Numbered from the stretch's first letter, positions 11,609-23,928 are shown. The stretch is DNA of 64,000 nucleotides from Adiantum capillus-veneris (GCA_014529385.2 CM043942.1:5110501-5174500), one strand, 5' to 3'. Program-made: numbers and translations. Notes: generated by a model from the letters alone, not told the origin.

Positions 11609-13201
11609 AGGGCTTCGACACCCTCATCTCGGAAGCGGAGACTCTCGTCCGACGGCGGCGGGAGGCAACATCGACTTGTCTTATCGGCATATCCGGGGCA
11701 GATTGGCTCCGAAGACATCAGCCATTGGATTTGAGCATTGACTACTCGGCTTTGGCGACAAGCCTTACGGCGTCCTCAAAATTCCTCCTCTACGGCTTTG
11801 AGCATCGGCTATTGGCATCAGTTTTCAACACTGATTTTGTGGCTCAACTTTAGCGTTCTTTCTTGGCGTTTTGGCTTCTTCCTCTATGGTTTCGCGTTGA
11901 CTAGCTCGGCACATTGGTTTGACACCGATTAGACGGCTATTCGGTTAGCGCACTTCTGCTCGACGGAGGAAGACAGCATCGAGACGATTTTCCAACCTCG
12001 ACACAGCAGGCGACCATGGAGCCAAAGTGGCATTGGCTCTCCTCTAGCCCCAACTAGAGCGGCACGCCGACTTCGACGTAGTCTCCATGGCGCTTTGACT
12101 TCGACTGTTTTGTCTAGTTTCTGGCTTCGACCGCACATACGGCTCTGATGTCCCATTTCGGAGCGGGTTTTTCTCTTGAGCACGCTCAACGCTTGGCAAG
12201 TGTTTTTCATTGACGCGTTTACCAACCAATGAGTTAGTGTGTGCCAGTTTCACAACGTTTTGCTCGCAGGTTGCACAGCTTTGCAGTATAGCGTATGCAG
12301 CACATGTAATGCTCATGTACGAATGTGTGGATCATTTCAGATAGCTTTTTTGCACGGTCTTGTGCAGTTTCATGCCATGTATGCATTTGCGATACAATTT
12401 GAGCTAGCTATAGCTCGCTGGTAGTAGGTTCGCAGGTTTATAGGTGTTTTTGAACAACTATACGTGCATAGAGCCACTCAGTCAAGAGTGCGCTATTTTT
12501 CCAAGGTTTTGGCATTGCTATGTATGTCATTTGTGGATTTTACTACTGAGACCTTGAGTATCTATTTCATGCGTATTTGGTGAGATTTTTGCATTTTCGC
12601 TCAGTTTTCAGGGGAAACTCTGTCGATTTTTTCCCAGATTCTCGCCATGGTTTATGCATATTCACAGTTTACTCTCTGATGGTCATTAGTGATTTCTAGA
12701 GGAGCCCATAGCGGTCTGGTATATATTATGCATGTGTCTGAGGTTTGAGACGACATAGTCTCGATTTTTTTGTTGGCATGCTTTGAGCGAGAGATGAGAC
12801 GTGTCTCTTTTGCAGGTGAGCTCCACCATGCCACGAGATAGAGCATGCAAGATGTGCTAATAGAATCTGTAGAGACAAAGATAGAGTGGCAGTGCTCTAG
12901 TGAGACACAATAGGTTTTGTCAGAGTTTGTGCAGGTAGAGGTAGAGCAGGTCTGCTCCCTAGAGACACAGACAAAGCTGACAGATATGGAGTTCTTTCAT
13001 ATGCTCATGTTAGAGGCTGATGAGTTGGTGCCAGGAGGCACAATTTTGCCTATGGGTGACATGCATGTAGGTTTCCTAGTGTTGGTGTTGACACATCCAT
13101 ACCCGATGGGTAGTCCTGATGATGCAATGATTGCAGATAGCGCAAGGGAGGCAAGTACAACCAGGTTTGTGCAGATTTTGTCAGTGTTCAAGAGTCTCAT
13201 G
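10677..13201. other. No gene recognised; simple repeats
   Basis: The stretch has a (GA)24 microsatellite and short AC-rich tracts but no protein motif in six frames. Open frames near 11560 are only repeats of Arg-Glu coded by the microsatellite. The 12917-13216 plus-strand frame has no recognisable domain and runs into the gypsy LTR. Confidence 0.5.
11559..11606. repeat. (GA)24 microsatellite
   Basis: An uninterrupted run of GA dinucleotides. Longer and shorter runs of the same motif occur inside the two LTRs at 60697-60774 and 62288-62329. Confidence 0.97.
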
Positions 13202-14790
13202 TGTCATAATAACTAATATCTAATTCTCCTAAATGATTTTCTCATGTTAAACTGATCATTTAATATGGGGAAGTACCAGGGGAGAAAAAGCTAGAATATT
13301 GGTTACTCTGGTAAACTGGTCACAGTAGGGATCCAAAGGAGAGAAAATAGGGATCCAAAGGGGGGACCATTTGCAAAAGAGCAATGTGAAAAAATGGGCT
13401 TCAAAGACCGTTAAGGTTCAGCCCATTAAGACTTCCAAAATGCTAAGGTTCCAAATTCAAAGGTTATGTCCAATAGTCAGAGTCTAGGTAAAATTGAATG
13501 CTTATGTGAAGACCATAAAGTCTTCACATATCCCTAGATAGGAAGGGGCGAGCCCAAATTGTAGGGGATGAGAGAGAAACACACACACACACACACACAC
13601 TCTAGCAGGCTCCCTTTACACAAAGGGAATAGGGGACACATGTTAGCTCCCCAGCCCAGTTGCCCCCAAGGTGCATTCAAATCCTATTGGATGGCCATAG
13701 AGGTGGACCGATGAGAATTAGGCTAGAGTACATTCAGTTTAATTCATTTTAAAATGCTTGATAAAAGAACCAATAGAAATTAAGCTCTCTAGAAAACTAT
13801 TGGACAGTTTTGCAACGGGTCCAATGAGCATTCAATAGCCCAATGGCTTGCCTGATTCCTATTGGCCAGAAGACTAAGGGGTCCAATGAGAGTCTAATTG
13901 CATTATTAATAACCTAAAACTCTCACAAAAGGGAAAAGGGGGACACATGTCACAAGGCTATCACTTATGCTTCTTAATTATCATTGGCTAAGCTTTGCAA
14001 GGTCCAGCCAACATGAGTCAAAATCAAGAGGGGTCGACCGAAGGAGGGGGGGGGGGGCTGATTTTGGCAAGGTATTATCACACACACACTCACACAATCT
14101 CATGTGTGAAGCAAAGAAGACTCTCTCTCCTTTTCAAGCTTTAATGGAAAGCTCATCATCTACTCCAATCTTGTGAGAAGGGAGGCCTACACCAACAACT
14201 CTTGGCTTTGTGATGCAAATCCAACCAAGAGCCAAGCTCGAATGCATGCTCATCTCCTCACCATGCTAATTACTAAGCTATGCTAAGATATTATGAGTGA
14301 TTATGTGAGGAGATATACTTCTTTCTCGTAAAAAGATTCCTTCTTCCTCTCAATACCACCCCGCTAGCTCTCACCATCTTCGAAGGTGTGTGAGGTCTTG
14401 GGTCTGAGACCGTGAGGGAATTGATGTTGTGTTTTATAAGTGTGAGCATGGTGCTTGAAGCTTCCATCTTCATTGCACCAACAAGGTATTGAAGGAACAC
14501 AAAGTATTGTATTGTAAAATATCTCCCTTGATGGAGGAAACCTATAATACAAAGCCTTTTGGAGGGGGGACCGGCTCCATGTAAATCTGGTCCTCAACTG
14601 TTGTCAATAGCTTAATTTCTCTCTCTTTTTGAAGTATTGCTCATGCCTATCTAACTAGGTGTTATGCTTTTGTTTCTCTCTCCATCCAAGCACTCTTGCT
14701 ATGCTCATTAGGAATCTATTCTAATGAGATGCTCACTATGTCTATGTTATTTTCCGCTACACACAAGTTACTAGACCATTAAATGTTACG
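13202..14790 (+). repeat. 5' LTR of the chromovirus, about 1.59 kb
   Basis: It starts TGTCATAATAAC and ends GTTACG, where the 3' LTR ends ATTACA. Its first 1.0 kb matches 19823-20880 closely. It holds an (AC) tract at 13579-13600 and an 11-G run at 14046-14056. The end directly precedes the primer site. Confidence 0.85.
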
Positions 14791-14791
14791 T

Positions 14792-14805
14792 TGGTATCAA
14801 AGCAC
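14792..14805 (+). other. Primer binding site (tRNA-iMet)
   Basis: TGGTATCAAAGCAC lies one base after the LTR. It matches the complement of the initiator tRNA-Met 3' end with one difference in the first twelve bases, the usual primer for chromoviruses. Confidence 0.85.
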
Positions 14806-15183
14806 AAGGTTTCTCGTTTCTTGCTCAAGAAGGGAGGTCCTCATGCTAATTATAAATGGTTGGCATTATTAATTGCAATTGAGTAAGTAGAATAGGGATT
14901 TTTCAGCCTTGCAGTGCGTCTGCTTCGTGCAGATAATGGGTCATCACCGTCAAGAGCTATGGTCTTAATAGTGGAGTCCTACGGGGCTTGCCTATGGCCT
15001 AACCACTATTGAGCTATTAGAAGCTTGACAGGAGCTGGTACTATTTTGGTATTGAAAGACCCTCTCTTCTATTCCTTGCAATTAATGATATTTGAGCCAC
15101 ATGTATAGGAGCTTGAGTGCTTTTCTAAAGGGCTTGAAGTGCCAAAGTACACCTAAAAAATTTTACACCTAAAAGTTGTTAGA

Positions 15184-16291
15184 ATGGCTGACAATAGTAA
15201 AGAGAGTGAAATTAATGTTGATAGCTTTGATTTTGCTAATGAGCAGGCTACTAATGATGTCTCTATGCTTGTTAACTACCTTGTTTCTAAGCTTCAACGA
15301 GCTCTGGGCAATCCAACCCTCCAAAGTGAAGTGCAATGGCAGCTACATGCTCATGGGATTCTCCAAACTCCCCACCAAGAAGAGAGAGTACCTAGGAAGC
15401 CTCCTTGTGAGACTTCCAAAAGAGGCCTCTCTCCGATTTGGGAAGAAGAAGAGGATCCGTACCAAGGACTCAAAAATCTACTACTTGACAACACATCTCC
15501 TTCCCAAAGGAGAACTCAAGAGCCCCCACCAAAAGAACGAGAAAGAAGTGAGTCTCCTACAATCTCGGTGGAGATGGCTCCACGAAGACGGCGGGCAAAA
15601 CGCTCTCCAACACCCCCTAAACGGAGAAGACCGCCGCACACTTCTCTACACCATAATTCAAAGAAGGACAACAAAAAACAAGAGAAGAAAAAAGTGAGAA
15701 AGAGGTCACCCTCTTCTCCATCTTCTTCATCCTCTTCCTCTTATGAAGAAAGTGATGGTGTAGACAAGGAGGAACAAGGGAAGAAAAACGAGAGAAAGAG
15801 GTCACCCTCTTCTCCATCCTCCTCACATTCTTCCTCCTCTGAAGAAAGTGATGGTGCAACTTTTGAACCACCAAAAAGAAGAGGCCATAGGAAATCCTAT
15901 GCCGTGTGGAAGAGGTCATCCAAGCTCAAGAAGTTCAAAGAGGGAGGAAAGAACATCTCTTTCCGTATCTACGATGCAACCTTTGGTGCTACGAACAAAA
16001 TCTTGGTCTTTATCCAACAATTCGATGTGGCGTTTGGAGATGAGGGCTTCAGGACTACGCCATGTAGCTATGCATTTTCAAAAGTCTACCAGGCAATGGT
16101 GGTCTAGCCTACGGGTAAACGGTGAAGCTCCACAAACATGGAAAGCTTTAAGAGCTTCCATCATGAAGCAATTTTTGGCTATCGATGCCAAAGACAAAGT
16201 ACTCACCGAATGGCGAAGCTTGAAGCTCTCCCCCTACGAATCTATCCACAAATATGTAGACAAGTTTTGGGACTTACATCTCAAAGCATGA
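15184..16291 (+). pseudogene. Chromovirus gag with a Ser/Arg-rich insert
   Basis: Gag forms the virus-like particle. The frame starts MADNSKESEINVDS at 15184. Residues about 100-225 are a low-complexity stretch with two similar copies of KRSPSSPSSS separated by acidic ESDG motifs, resembling RS-type proteins. A frameshift at about 16040-16060 is needed to read into the conserved gag core, which includes WWSSLRVNGEAPQTWKALRA and ends FWDLHLKA at 16291. The CCHC knuckle that should follow is absent, as is the protease. The Ser/Arg stretch is unusual for gag but is in frame with its start. Confidence 0.85.
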
Positions 16292-16385
16292 GGATGTAAT
16301 CCAAGGGGCACCATGGTTTGATCGCATGGATGCCAATGTTAAATTCCCTAAAAGAAAAATCTACTTTAGCTTTAGGTAAAAATAT

Positions 16386-17720
16386 ATGTACATAGATGCC
16401 AAAGAGCTGGGTAACACCATACCCATTGTACATACGCAAGTTTTCAATAAGTCAATAAAGAGCTCTATTTCCGTGTACATGATTTTTGTTAAAGATTCTC
16501 AAATTGAACCTAATTCTTTAGAAAAAGAAAATATAAACAATCACAAGGAATTAGAGTTATCCAATTTTCTCAGGGGATTTCAAGATGTTTTTATTGACGA
16601 CATTCCTTGTGAACCACCTCCTAAACGAGGCAATGATGACCATGCAATTGAACATCTTCTAGGAAGTTCACCGCCTAATAAACCTCCTTATAGAGTTTCT
16701 CAAGCTCAACAAGAAGAGATTAAAGGACAAGTGCATGAGTTAGTTGAGAAGGGCATGGTTAGGCCTAGCTCATCTCCATTTTGCTCACCCGTGTTATTAA
16801 TGCAAAATAAAGACGGCACATATCGTTTGTGTGTCGACTATAGAGTACTAAATAGGATCACTATCAGAAATAGGTTTCCCATTCCATGGGTAGAAGACCT
16901 ATTTGATAAGCTACAAGGGTCGACCTACTTCAGGAGGATTGATCTAAAAAGTGGCTACCATCAAATAAGGATAGTTGATCAAGACATTGTAAAGTCCGCA
17001 TTTCGCACTACGTTTGGTCTTTACGAATACATTTTCATGCCTTTTGACTTGACCAATGCACCAGCCACATTCAACTGCTTTATGGAGAAGCTATTCAGGC
17101 CTCACCGAACCTTTACTGGAGTGTTTTTTGATGATATAATCATCTACTCTAACTCACTAAACGAACACAAGCAGCACCTCTAGGTTATATTTCAAGTCTT
17201 TTCTTTATATTAATCAAAAGAAAAGTGATTTTTTCTTACAAGAGATTCATTATTTAGGTCACATTATCTCTCAAGATGGCATCCAAATGGATCCATCAAA
17301 GCTAGAGTTAATAAAAGGATGGCCTAATCCAATAAATCTACATGAACTAAGAAGCTTTATAGGTAGGTGTGCATACTATAGATGCTTCATAGCAAAGTTC
17401 TCACAAATCGCGGGACCATTACATGACCTAACAAGGAAAAACATTAGGTATACATGGTCTGCCAAGGAGAAAAATGCTTTCAAAAAGCTTAAAGAAAAGC
17501 TAATCTCTAACATGGGCTTACACTGTCAGATCTCGCAAAGCCATTTGAGGTCCAATAATGTGACGCTTGTGGTGATTTCCTTGGAGTTGTTTTTCTCCAA
17601 GAAGGGCATGCCATAGCCTATGAAAGTTGAAGGATCGACCCTATTGAGAAAGCTCTAGGCATACATGAAAAGGAACTCCTCGCAATTCTACATGCCTTAG
17701 ATTCATGGAAACACTATTTA
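16386..17720 (+). pseudogene. Chromovirus reverse transcriptase and start of RNase H
   Basis: The open frame 16386-17183 contains the RT fingers and palm: VRPSSSPFCSPVLL, DGTYRLCVDYRVLN, RIDLKSGYHQIRI with the first catalytic Asp, and VFFDDIIIYS as the catalytic FDD box. A stop at 17181-17183 ends the frame. The thumb resumes at 17287 (ELRSFIGRCAYYRCFI), and RNase H begins near 17640 (HEKELLAILHAL) in another frame. The region before RT (GNTIPIVHTQVF) is the tail that normally follows protease, so protease itself is deleted. The family assignment is certain, but the enzyme is not functional. Confidence 0.9.
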
Positions 17721-18972
17721 TTGGGGACTCCTTTCATTTTGCGGACGGATCACAAAAGCCTTAAGTACTTCATGACACAGACCAAGCTCTCCGACAAACA
17801 AATGAGGTGGGAAATTTTCCTTTTTCAATTTCATTTTAATATTGCTCACATTGCTGGCAAGCATAATCAAGTACCTGATGCACTCTCAAGATGGCCGAGA
17901 GTGAATGCGGTTTCCATAGCAACTCACAATGATCTATCTTCTATGATAGATGAGTATGCTATTGATCCCGATTTTAGAGATGTGATTTCAGCCCTTGCAT
18001 TAGGGAAGAAAGAGGAACCATTTACTTTACAAGATGGTTATCTTCTCTATGGCAATAGACTATGCGTTACTAACTCACTACGTGAGAAAGTAATGTATGA
18101 ATCTCATGCTTCTCCTTATGCGGGGCATAGAGGGATTCAGTCTACCCTAAAGAAGATACAAACATACTTCTATTGGCCTGCCATGAAAGAAAACATACAA
18201 GTATATGTTTCTAAACGTGTGGTATGCCAAAAGACAAAGCTTGATAGAGGGAAGCAACCTGGACTGCTTTAACCTTTGCCAATCCCTAATTCACCATGGG
18301 AGAGCATATCCATGGATTTTATCTTTGGATTGCCTAAGTCTATCCATGGGAATACGGGAATATGGACAATAGTAGACAGGTTCAACAAACATGCTCATTT
18401 TATACCTGTCAGAAAGACTATCAAAGCCCATCAAATAACAACCCTCTTCATATCACAAATCTTCAAGTACCATGGCTTGCCAATGTCTATAGTGTCGGAT
18501 AGAGATCCCAAAATGACAAATAATTTTTGGAAGGGTCTCTTTGAGAATTTAGGGACAAGACTAAACTTGTCTTCGGCCTATCACCCTCAAACGGATGGCC
18601 AAAGTGAAATAGCTAACCTAAAAATTCTTGATCTACTAAAAGCCTACATAACGGAAGTAGATCAAAGGTCCCAATGGGAGAAGTACTTACCCTTAGTGGA
18701 GTATGCCTACAATAATACTGTACATACCTCCACGGGAAAAGCACCTTTCGATGTAATTGAGGGAAGATCCAAAAGTCCTCTGCTACTTAAGGTACACGGG
18801 AAGATCTTTGCTTGCAGATGAGTATAGCCGAGACCTACAAGAATCTTTCCAAAAGATTAAGGATGCTATCTTTATCTCACAACAAAGGCAAAAGGCTGCA
18901 GCTGATAAGCACAAAAGAGCCCAAGCCTTTAAAGAAAATGATTGGGTCTTGCTTAAATTTCCCAAGGCTTGA
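17721..18972 (+). pseudogene. Chromovirus RNase H end and integrase
   Basis: The first piece (17721-18272) ends RNase H with TDHKSLKYF and HNQVPDALSRWP. It then gives the integrase zinc module, with His pair HASPYAGH. The first Cys of the pair is lost (SKRVVCQK where CxxC is expected). A TAA at 18270-18272 breaks the frame. The core follows (18276-18821) with SMDFIFGLP and SDRDPKMT carrying the two Asp residues, and HPQTDGQSE carrying the Glu, so the DDE triad is present. A further frameshift near 18790 leads into the C-terminal part that ends at 18972. Confidence 0.9.
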
Positions 18973-19077
18973 TTAAGGCACGCGACGAGCAAGAATCCCA
19001 CGGGACACCAAAAGCACTATGCTAAATTAGCAAAACGGTACTATGGTCCCTTCCAGATTCTTAGACCAATCAATGAG

Positions 19078-19395
19078 ATGTCCTCTCAACTTAAGTTGCC
19101 CATTCATTGGATCATACAAAATGCTTTCCATGTGAGCCTACTAAATCCTTACAAAGAAGAGCCACCTCAAGAACCAACTATTGAAGGCCCACCCAAGATC
19201 GAGGACCAAGAAGAGGTGCTGCAGCCCGAGTCCATTCTCCGACATGAAGACAAGGTATTGAGAGGCGGTAATATTATCCGGCGGTATCTTATTAAGTTTA
19301 AGAACTATCCATTTGAAGATGCTAGATGGATGCAAGGCATACAATTAAAGGATAACCTAAACCTTGTCAATGCTTACAATGCTTCCCTAGAGTAA
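19078..19395 (+). pseudogene. Integrase C-terminus with chromodomain
   Basis: This frame starts after a break at about 18972-19078. It carries FHVSLLNPYKE, the end of the integrase GPY/F module, then the chromodomain: PESILRHEDKVLRGG, RRYLIKFKNYPFEDARWM and a terminal helix NLVNAYNAS. In functional chromoviruses this domain directs integration by binding modified histone tails. The aromatic positions expected for methyl-lysine reading are only partly kept (Tyr and Trp are seen), so binding is uncertain. Confidence 0.85.
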
Positions 19396-19457
19396 GAAAA
19401 TGTAAAAATGTTTAAAATAAATAGAGTTTTGTCTTATAAGACTCTTTTTATTTATTG

Positions 19458-19633
19458 TGCACAAATGCTAAGTAGCATGCATACTTAGGATCAAGTTTGC
19501 AGAGACGACGTCTTCCAAACACCAAGTAGAGATTGTCACTCTATTATGCAAGATTGATAGCACAAATGTTAAGTAGTATGCATGCTTAGGAGCAAGTTTG
19601 CAGAGACGACGTCACTCTATTATGAAAGATTGA
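19458..19633. repeat. Tandem duplication before the 3' LTR
   Basis: The text GCACAAATGCTAAGTAGC and its following CAAGTTTGCAGAGACGACGTC-like stretch occur twice, about 100 bp apart. The second copy is slightly changed and shortened. It lies between the chromodomain stop and the polypurine-like AAGAGAGAGGTAA that precedes the LTR. Confidence 0.8.
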
Positions 19634-19822
19634 TAGGACTAATGCGCATACATGCTTGCAACAGCTTAGGCTCTCAAGAACCAAATGGATTAGTCATCCA
19701 TTTTGGAACAATGTTGTAGGGTAAGATAGGGATCCTCTACTCGCTAGAAAAAGGACTAATGAATAGGCTTTATCTTCTCTACCCCATAGTCGAGGACGAC
19801 TATGATTTCAAGAGAGAGGTAA

Positions 19823-22260
19823 TTTCATAATAACTAATATCTAATTCTCCTAAATGATTTTCTCATGTTAAACTGATCATTTAATATGAGGAAGTACTAG
19901 GAGAGAAAAAGATAGAATATTGGTTAGGCTGGCAGACCGGTAACAGTAGGGATCCAAAGGAGGGAAAATAGGGATCCAAAGAGGGAACCATCTTCAAAAG
20001 AGCAATGTGCAAAAATGGGCTTGAAAGACCTTAAGGTTCAGCCCATTAAGACTTCCAAAATGCTAAGGTTCCAAATTCAAAGGTTATGTCCAATGGTCAA
20101 ACTCTAGGTAAAATTGAATGCTTATGTGAAGACCATAAAGTCTTCACATATCCCTAGATAGGAGGGGTGAGACCAAGTTGTAGGGGATGAGAGAGAAACA
20201 CACACACACTCTAGCAGGCTCCCTTTACACAAAGGGAATAGGGGACACATGTCAGCTCCCTAGTCCAGTTGCCCCCAAGGTGCATTCAAATCCTATTGGA
20301 TGGCCATAAAGGTGTACCAATGAGAATTAGGCTAGAGTGCATTGAGTTTAATTCATTTTAAAACACTTGATAAAAGAACAAATAGAAATTAATCTCTCTA
20401 GAAGACTATCGGAAAGTCTTGCAAGGGGTCCATTGAACATTCAACAGCCCAATGGCTTGCCTGATTCCTATTGGCCAGAAGACTAAGGTTTCCAATGAGA
20501 GTTTAATTGCATTATTTAATTACCTAAAGCTCTCACAAAAGTGGAAAGGGGGACACATGTCACAAGGCTATCACTTATGCTCCTTAATTATCATTGGCTA
20601 AGCTTTGCAAGGTCCAATGGGATGCCAACATGAGTAAAAATCAAGAGGGGTAGACCAAGAGAGAGGAGGGCTGAATTTGGCAAGGTATTATCACACACAC
20701 ACACACACACACACTCACACAATCTCATGTGTGAAGCAAAGAAGACTCTCTCTCCTTCTCAAGCTTTAATGGAAAGCTCATCATCTACTCCAAGCTTGTG
20801 AGAAGGGAGGCCTACACCAACAACTCTTGGCTTTGTGATGCAAATCCAACCAAGAGACAAGCTCCAATGCATGCTCATCTCTCCTAAAAAAGTCCTTTTG
20901 ACCTTAAGCAAGCTAGGGTTGTGCTTGAGGTGAGAACCTTAGGCAATCTAGGGTTGTGCTTGAGGTGGGAACCCGATCTAAACTTAGGCAAGCTAGGGCT
21001 GTGCTTGAGGTGGGAACCCAACCTAAACTTAGGCAAGCTAGGGCTGTGCTTGAGGTGGGAACTCCACCTAAGGTGCTTGTCATGCTTGATGACTAAGGTA
21101 CTTGAGGTACTTGTCACATTTAATGAGAAAGTTGCTTGAGAAGCTTCCTATGCATGGGGGGTAAGATGCTTGAGTCGAAAAGATAACCTACTCATTTAAT
21201 GAGGAAGTTGCTTGAGAAACTTCCTATGCATAAAAATCTCAAAGTTAGGGGAATTCTAAAAGAGCACATGGGACACATGTCAGACTCTCACTAAGCTTAA
21301 CCACATGGGTGTTTGAATGCTATTGGTTGGGCTAAAGAGGGGTCCAATGAGCTTTTACTTCCACCTAACAAATATCTAGATATTTTCAAGCTCTCTCTCT
21401 CTAAGGGGTAAGGAGGACACTTGTCAAAAGACTACCCATATGCTTGACTGCAGGCTGGATGTGGTTGGCTAAGGGGGGAGGGGTCCAATGAGCTTATAGC
21501 AAGTAGAATTTTTGTCCAAATCAAGAAAGGGTGGTGCTAGGGGGATATACACCATCACACACACTCATTGGAGACACCATTCTCACTTGGTGAAAGTTGA
21601 GGAACATCACCTCCTTCTCCAAGCTTGTGAGAGTGAAAGCCTACACCAACACTCTTGGCTATGGAATGCAAATCCAACCAAGAGTCATGCTTCAATGCTT
21701 AAGCTTGCCATCTTCTCTCTCTCCATTACTATGCTATTATGTATGTTAGCAGGAAGAGTAATGATAAGTGAGGAACTACTTCTTTCTCCTATGGAATGTT
21801 TCTTCTTCCTCTTCCCTATACTCATTCCCTCTAGCTCTCTCCACCTTCGAAGGTGTTTGAGGCCTTGGGACTGAGGCTTGGGATATTTAATGCTTTCTTG
21901 AAGTTTATGTTATGTTATGTTTCTGATGCATGAAGCTTTCCATCTTCATTGCATCTCCAAGGTCACAAGGAACACAAAGATTGTATGGTACCAAGTCTCT
22001 CTTGATGGGAGAAACTATAATACAAATGCCTATTGGAGGGGGGACCGGCTCCATATGAATCCGGTCCTCAACTATTGTCATGTTCTCTAAACTATCTCTC
22101 CTGCAAAAGTATTGTTCATGCCAAGTTAACTAAGTACCATGTTTATGTTGCTACCATCAATTAAGTTCACCCGCTATGCTCACAAAGTAATCTCTTAAAA
22201 GTGCTTCACCTACTTTCCTAATTCCGCTACTCTCAACGTTCATAGACCATTTCCATTACA
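19823..22260 (+). repeat. Composite 3' LTR, 2.4 kb
   Basis: Bases 19823-20880 match the first two thirds of the 5' LTR closely. From about 20880 the match stops and a diverged LTR version starts: it repeats the GACACATGTCA, GGTCCAATGAG and CTACACCAACACTCTTGGCT words of the upstream part, then runs to the LTR end ATTACA at 22260. The 3' LTR therefore holds part of one LTR joined to most of a related one. Unequal recombination between two family members would give this. Confidence 0.78.
20898..21080. repeat. Minisatellite in the 3' LTR
   Basis: Four imperfect units share the core GCAAGCTAGGGCTGTGCTTG followed by AGGTGGGAAC. The last three are spaced about 56 bp, 56 bp apart or less. It is absent from the 5' LTR and sits at the joint between the two LTR types. 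Confidence 0.85.
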
Positions 22261-23762
22261 GCCTGAGCTGCTTGTTGGTCTTCATTGTTAGTTTCTGACT
22301 GTGACGCCTTGACTCTTGATTTCAGAAGCTCTCTGTCACTATTTATTGCTTCTAGCACTTGAAGGTCATTCAATGGTGACTTTTCTTCTTGGAAATCTTT
22401 TGAAGCTTGTGTAGCAGGATATTGAGGTTGACTCTCTTCTTCTGATGCAATGGTCTCCATGGCCTTTGGTTCCCATTGTTCCATGGGTTTTCGTAGAGTC
22501 TCTTCTCGAAAATATTCATTCATATCCTGCATTGCTTGTCCTTGGTAGTCAATTTTGGAGTCGGTCATTTCTCTTTCTTTTGTGGGTTCTAAAACTTCAG
22601 CTACATCTTCTTTTAGCTTCTTTTGCTCTTTGATTTCTTCAATCATCCTTGTAGAGTCTATAGTAGAGGAATTCTCTTGTAGAATTTCAGTTTCATCCAT
22701 TGATTCAACTTGCATGTCTTTGTCTCATGAGGTGACACTAAGTTTTGTTGTTACCTCTACCACCTCTTCTTGGGTTTGCTTACCATCATCAGAATCTTGG
22801 CTTCTTTTGCTCTCGAACCTTGAACTGCGAGCTTCATCTTCATCACCTTGTGGATGCTTTGTCTTGTACTCACTGAGGTTCTTTAAGCTATCTTGAATCA
22901 GTTGCTTCAATGGATCTTTTTTGAAAGCCTGATTCTCTATGATAATGTCGTTGACACCCTTGACTTCAAGAAACTGTGTCTTGAGCCTATCTTTTGTGCT
23001 CTGCTACAAGATCTGCTTCTTTTCCGGAGATCTCGTTGGGGATTCTTGCTTCCGTTCCCTTGTTGTCATTGTCTAAACTTTTCTTTTGGTTTGTTGCTTC
23101 TTCTTTTCCATGTAGAGCTTTGCTGGGCAGTCCTTCACTAAATGACCAATGGCACATTGGTTGCAATATGTCGCTATCTCAACATGTGCACCCTTTGGAC
23201 TAGACATCTCTCCATAATACTGCTGATAATGGTTTCTTGTGGTATCTAGATACAGATATGACCTCTTCTTTGCATGCATGAACCTGTAGATTACGACTGA
23301 CTTAGGTGTATCCACTGGCTTCGTCTCTTTATCCTCCTTCGTCTTGTCCTTGAGAAGCTAAAAATAGCTTTCATTATTTCTTGCATACAAGATCAAATCA
23401 CTATCCATGCTTTCTAGCAGTCGTAATGCTAATTCTTCCATCAGCATATGGTCTTTGACGTGGGGCTTCTGCATAGCCTTAGGGCTATGTTTCCGAGTTG
23501 ATTTTGGCGAGCTTTGCACCGAGGGTGAAGATCGAACCAAATCTTTGTTTTCCGTTTCCCTGGATGGTGCTTTTGGACGGGGTCCAAGTATGTGACTTAC
23601 AAGTTGCCCACAAATGCTAAACTCATCCATATTTTTCACATTGGCTATTTCATAGTGCCTATAGTATTTGTCGACCACAATGACATCTTGACCTCTTGGG
23701 TTCACAGATTTAAACCAATATAACTTTTTGATTTTACTTAATTCTCCAGGTTTGGGATCTAA
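22261..23762 (-). pseudogene. Unidentified CCHC-knuckle ORF, 3' half (interrupted)
   Basis: The minus strand reads from LDPKPGELSKIKKLYWF near 23759 through IYRFMHAKKRSYLYLD to a CCHC-like knuckle, CNQCAIGHLVKDC, near 23140-23180. A Lys-rich run follows, then a long Glu/Gln/Lys-rich tail. One TAG lies at about 23357-23359, a frameshift at about 23070, and TAG and TGA codons at about 23010 and 22717. The knuckle suggests a gag-like nucleic-acid-binding protein, but I do not recognise the family, and a pararetrovirus-like origin is also possible. The chromovirus LTR cuts the left end and the H3-bearing transposon cuts the right end. 33940-35055 is probably the other half. Confidence 0.6.
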
Positions 23763-23812
23763 CATTAGGAAAAATATGAACCCTCTAGGGGCCCTTTGGG
23801 ATTAAGGTTAAT
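23763..23812 (+). repeat. Left terminal inverted repeat
   Basis: CATTAGGAAAAATATGAACC pairs with the right end with one mismatch. After a less conserved gap, GGGATTAAGGTTAAT pairs with the inner block of the right repeat. The right copy has about 17 extra bases between the two blocks. Confidence 0.82.
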
Positions 23813-23928
23813 TAGAGGCCAGCCAATGAGAAGAGGGTGGTGGACACACTCTATGCCCTCAAAAATGTAGGGGGACAAAGTAGTCTTACACTTTTTAAAT
23901 GGGCTCTTACGTAGTGAGAAGGTGGGGT

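Larger units (their letters stand above)
13202..22260 (+). mobile_element. Chromodomain Ty3/gypsy element (chromovirus), protease missing
   Basis: A 9.1 kb LTR retrotransposon with gag, RT, RNase H, integrase and a C-terminal chromodomain in gypsy order. Its LTRs are homologous, but the 3' LTR is about 850 bp longer than the 5' LTR because a second diverged LTR segment is joined to it. The zinc knuckle of gag and the protease are deleted between 16291 and 16386. Several stops and frameshifts interrupt pol. The flanking pentamers (TCATG before, GCCTG after) do not match, which fits a recombined end. The right end lies inside the unidentified minus-strand ORF at 22261-23762. Confidence 0.92.

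Noticed and set aside
11517-11853. Arg-Glu repeat proteins near the GA microsatellite, here and at 60576 and 61917
   Set aside because: They are translations of (GA)n and have no other support.
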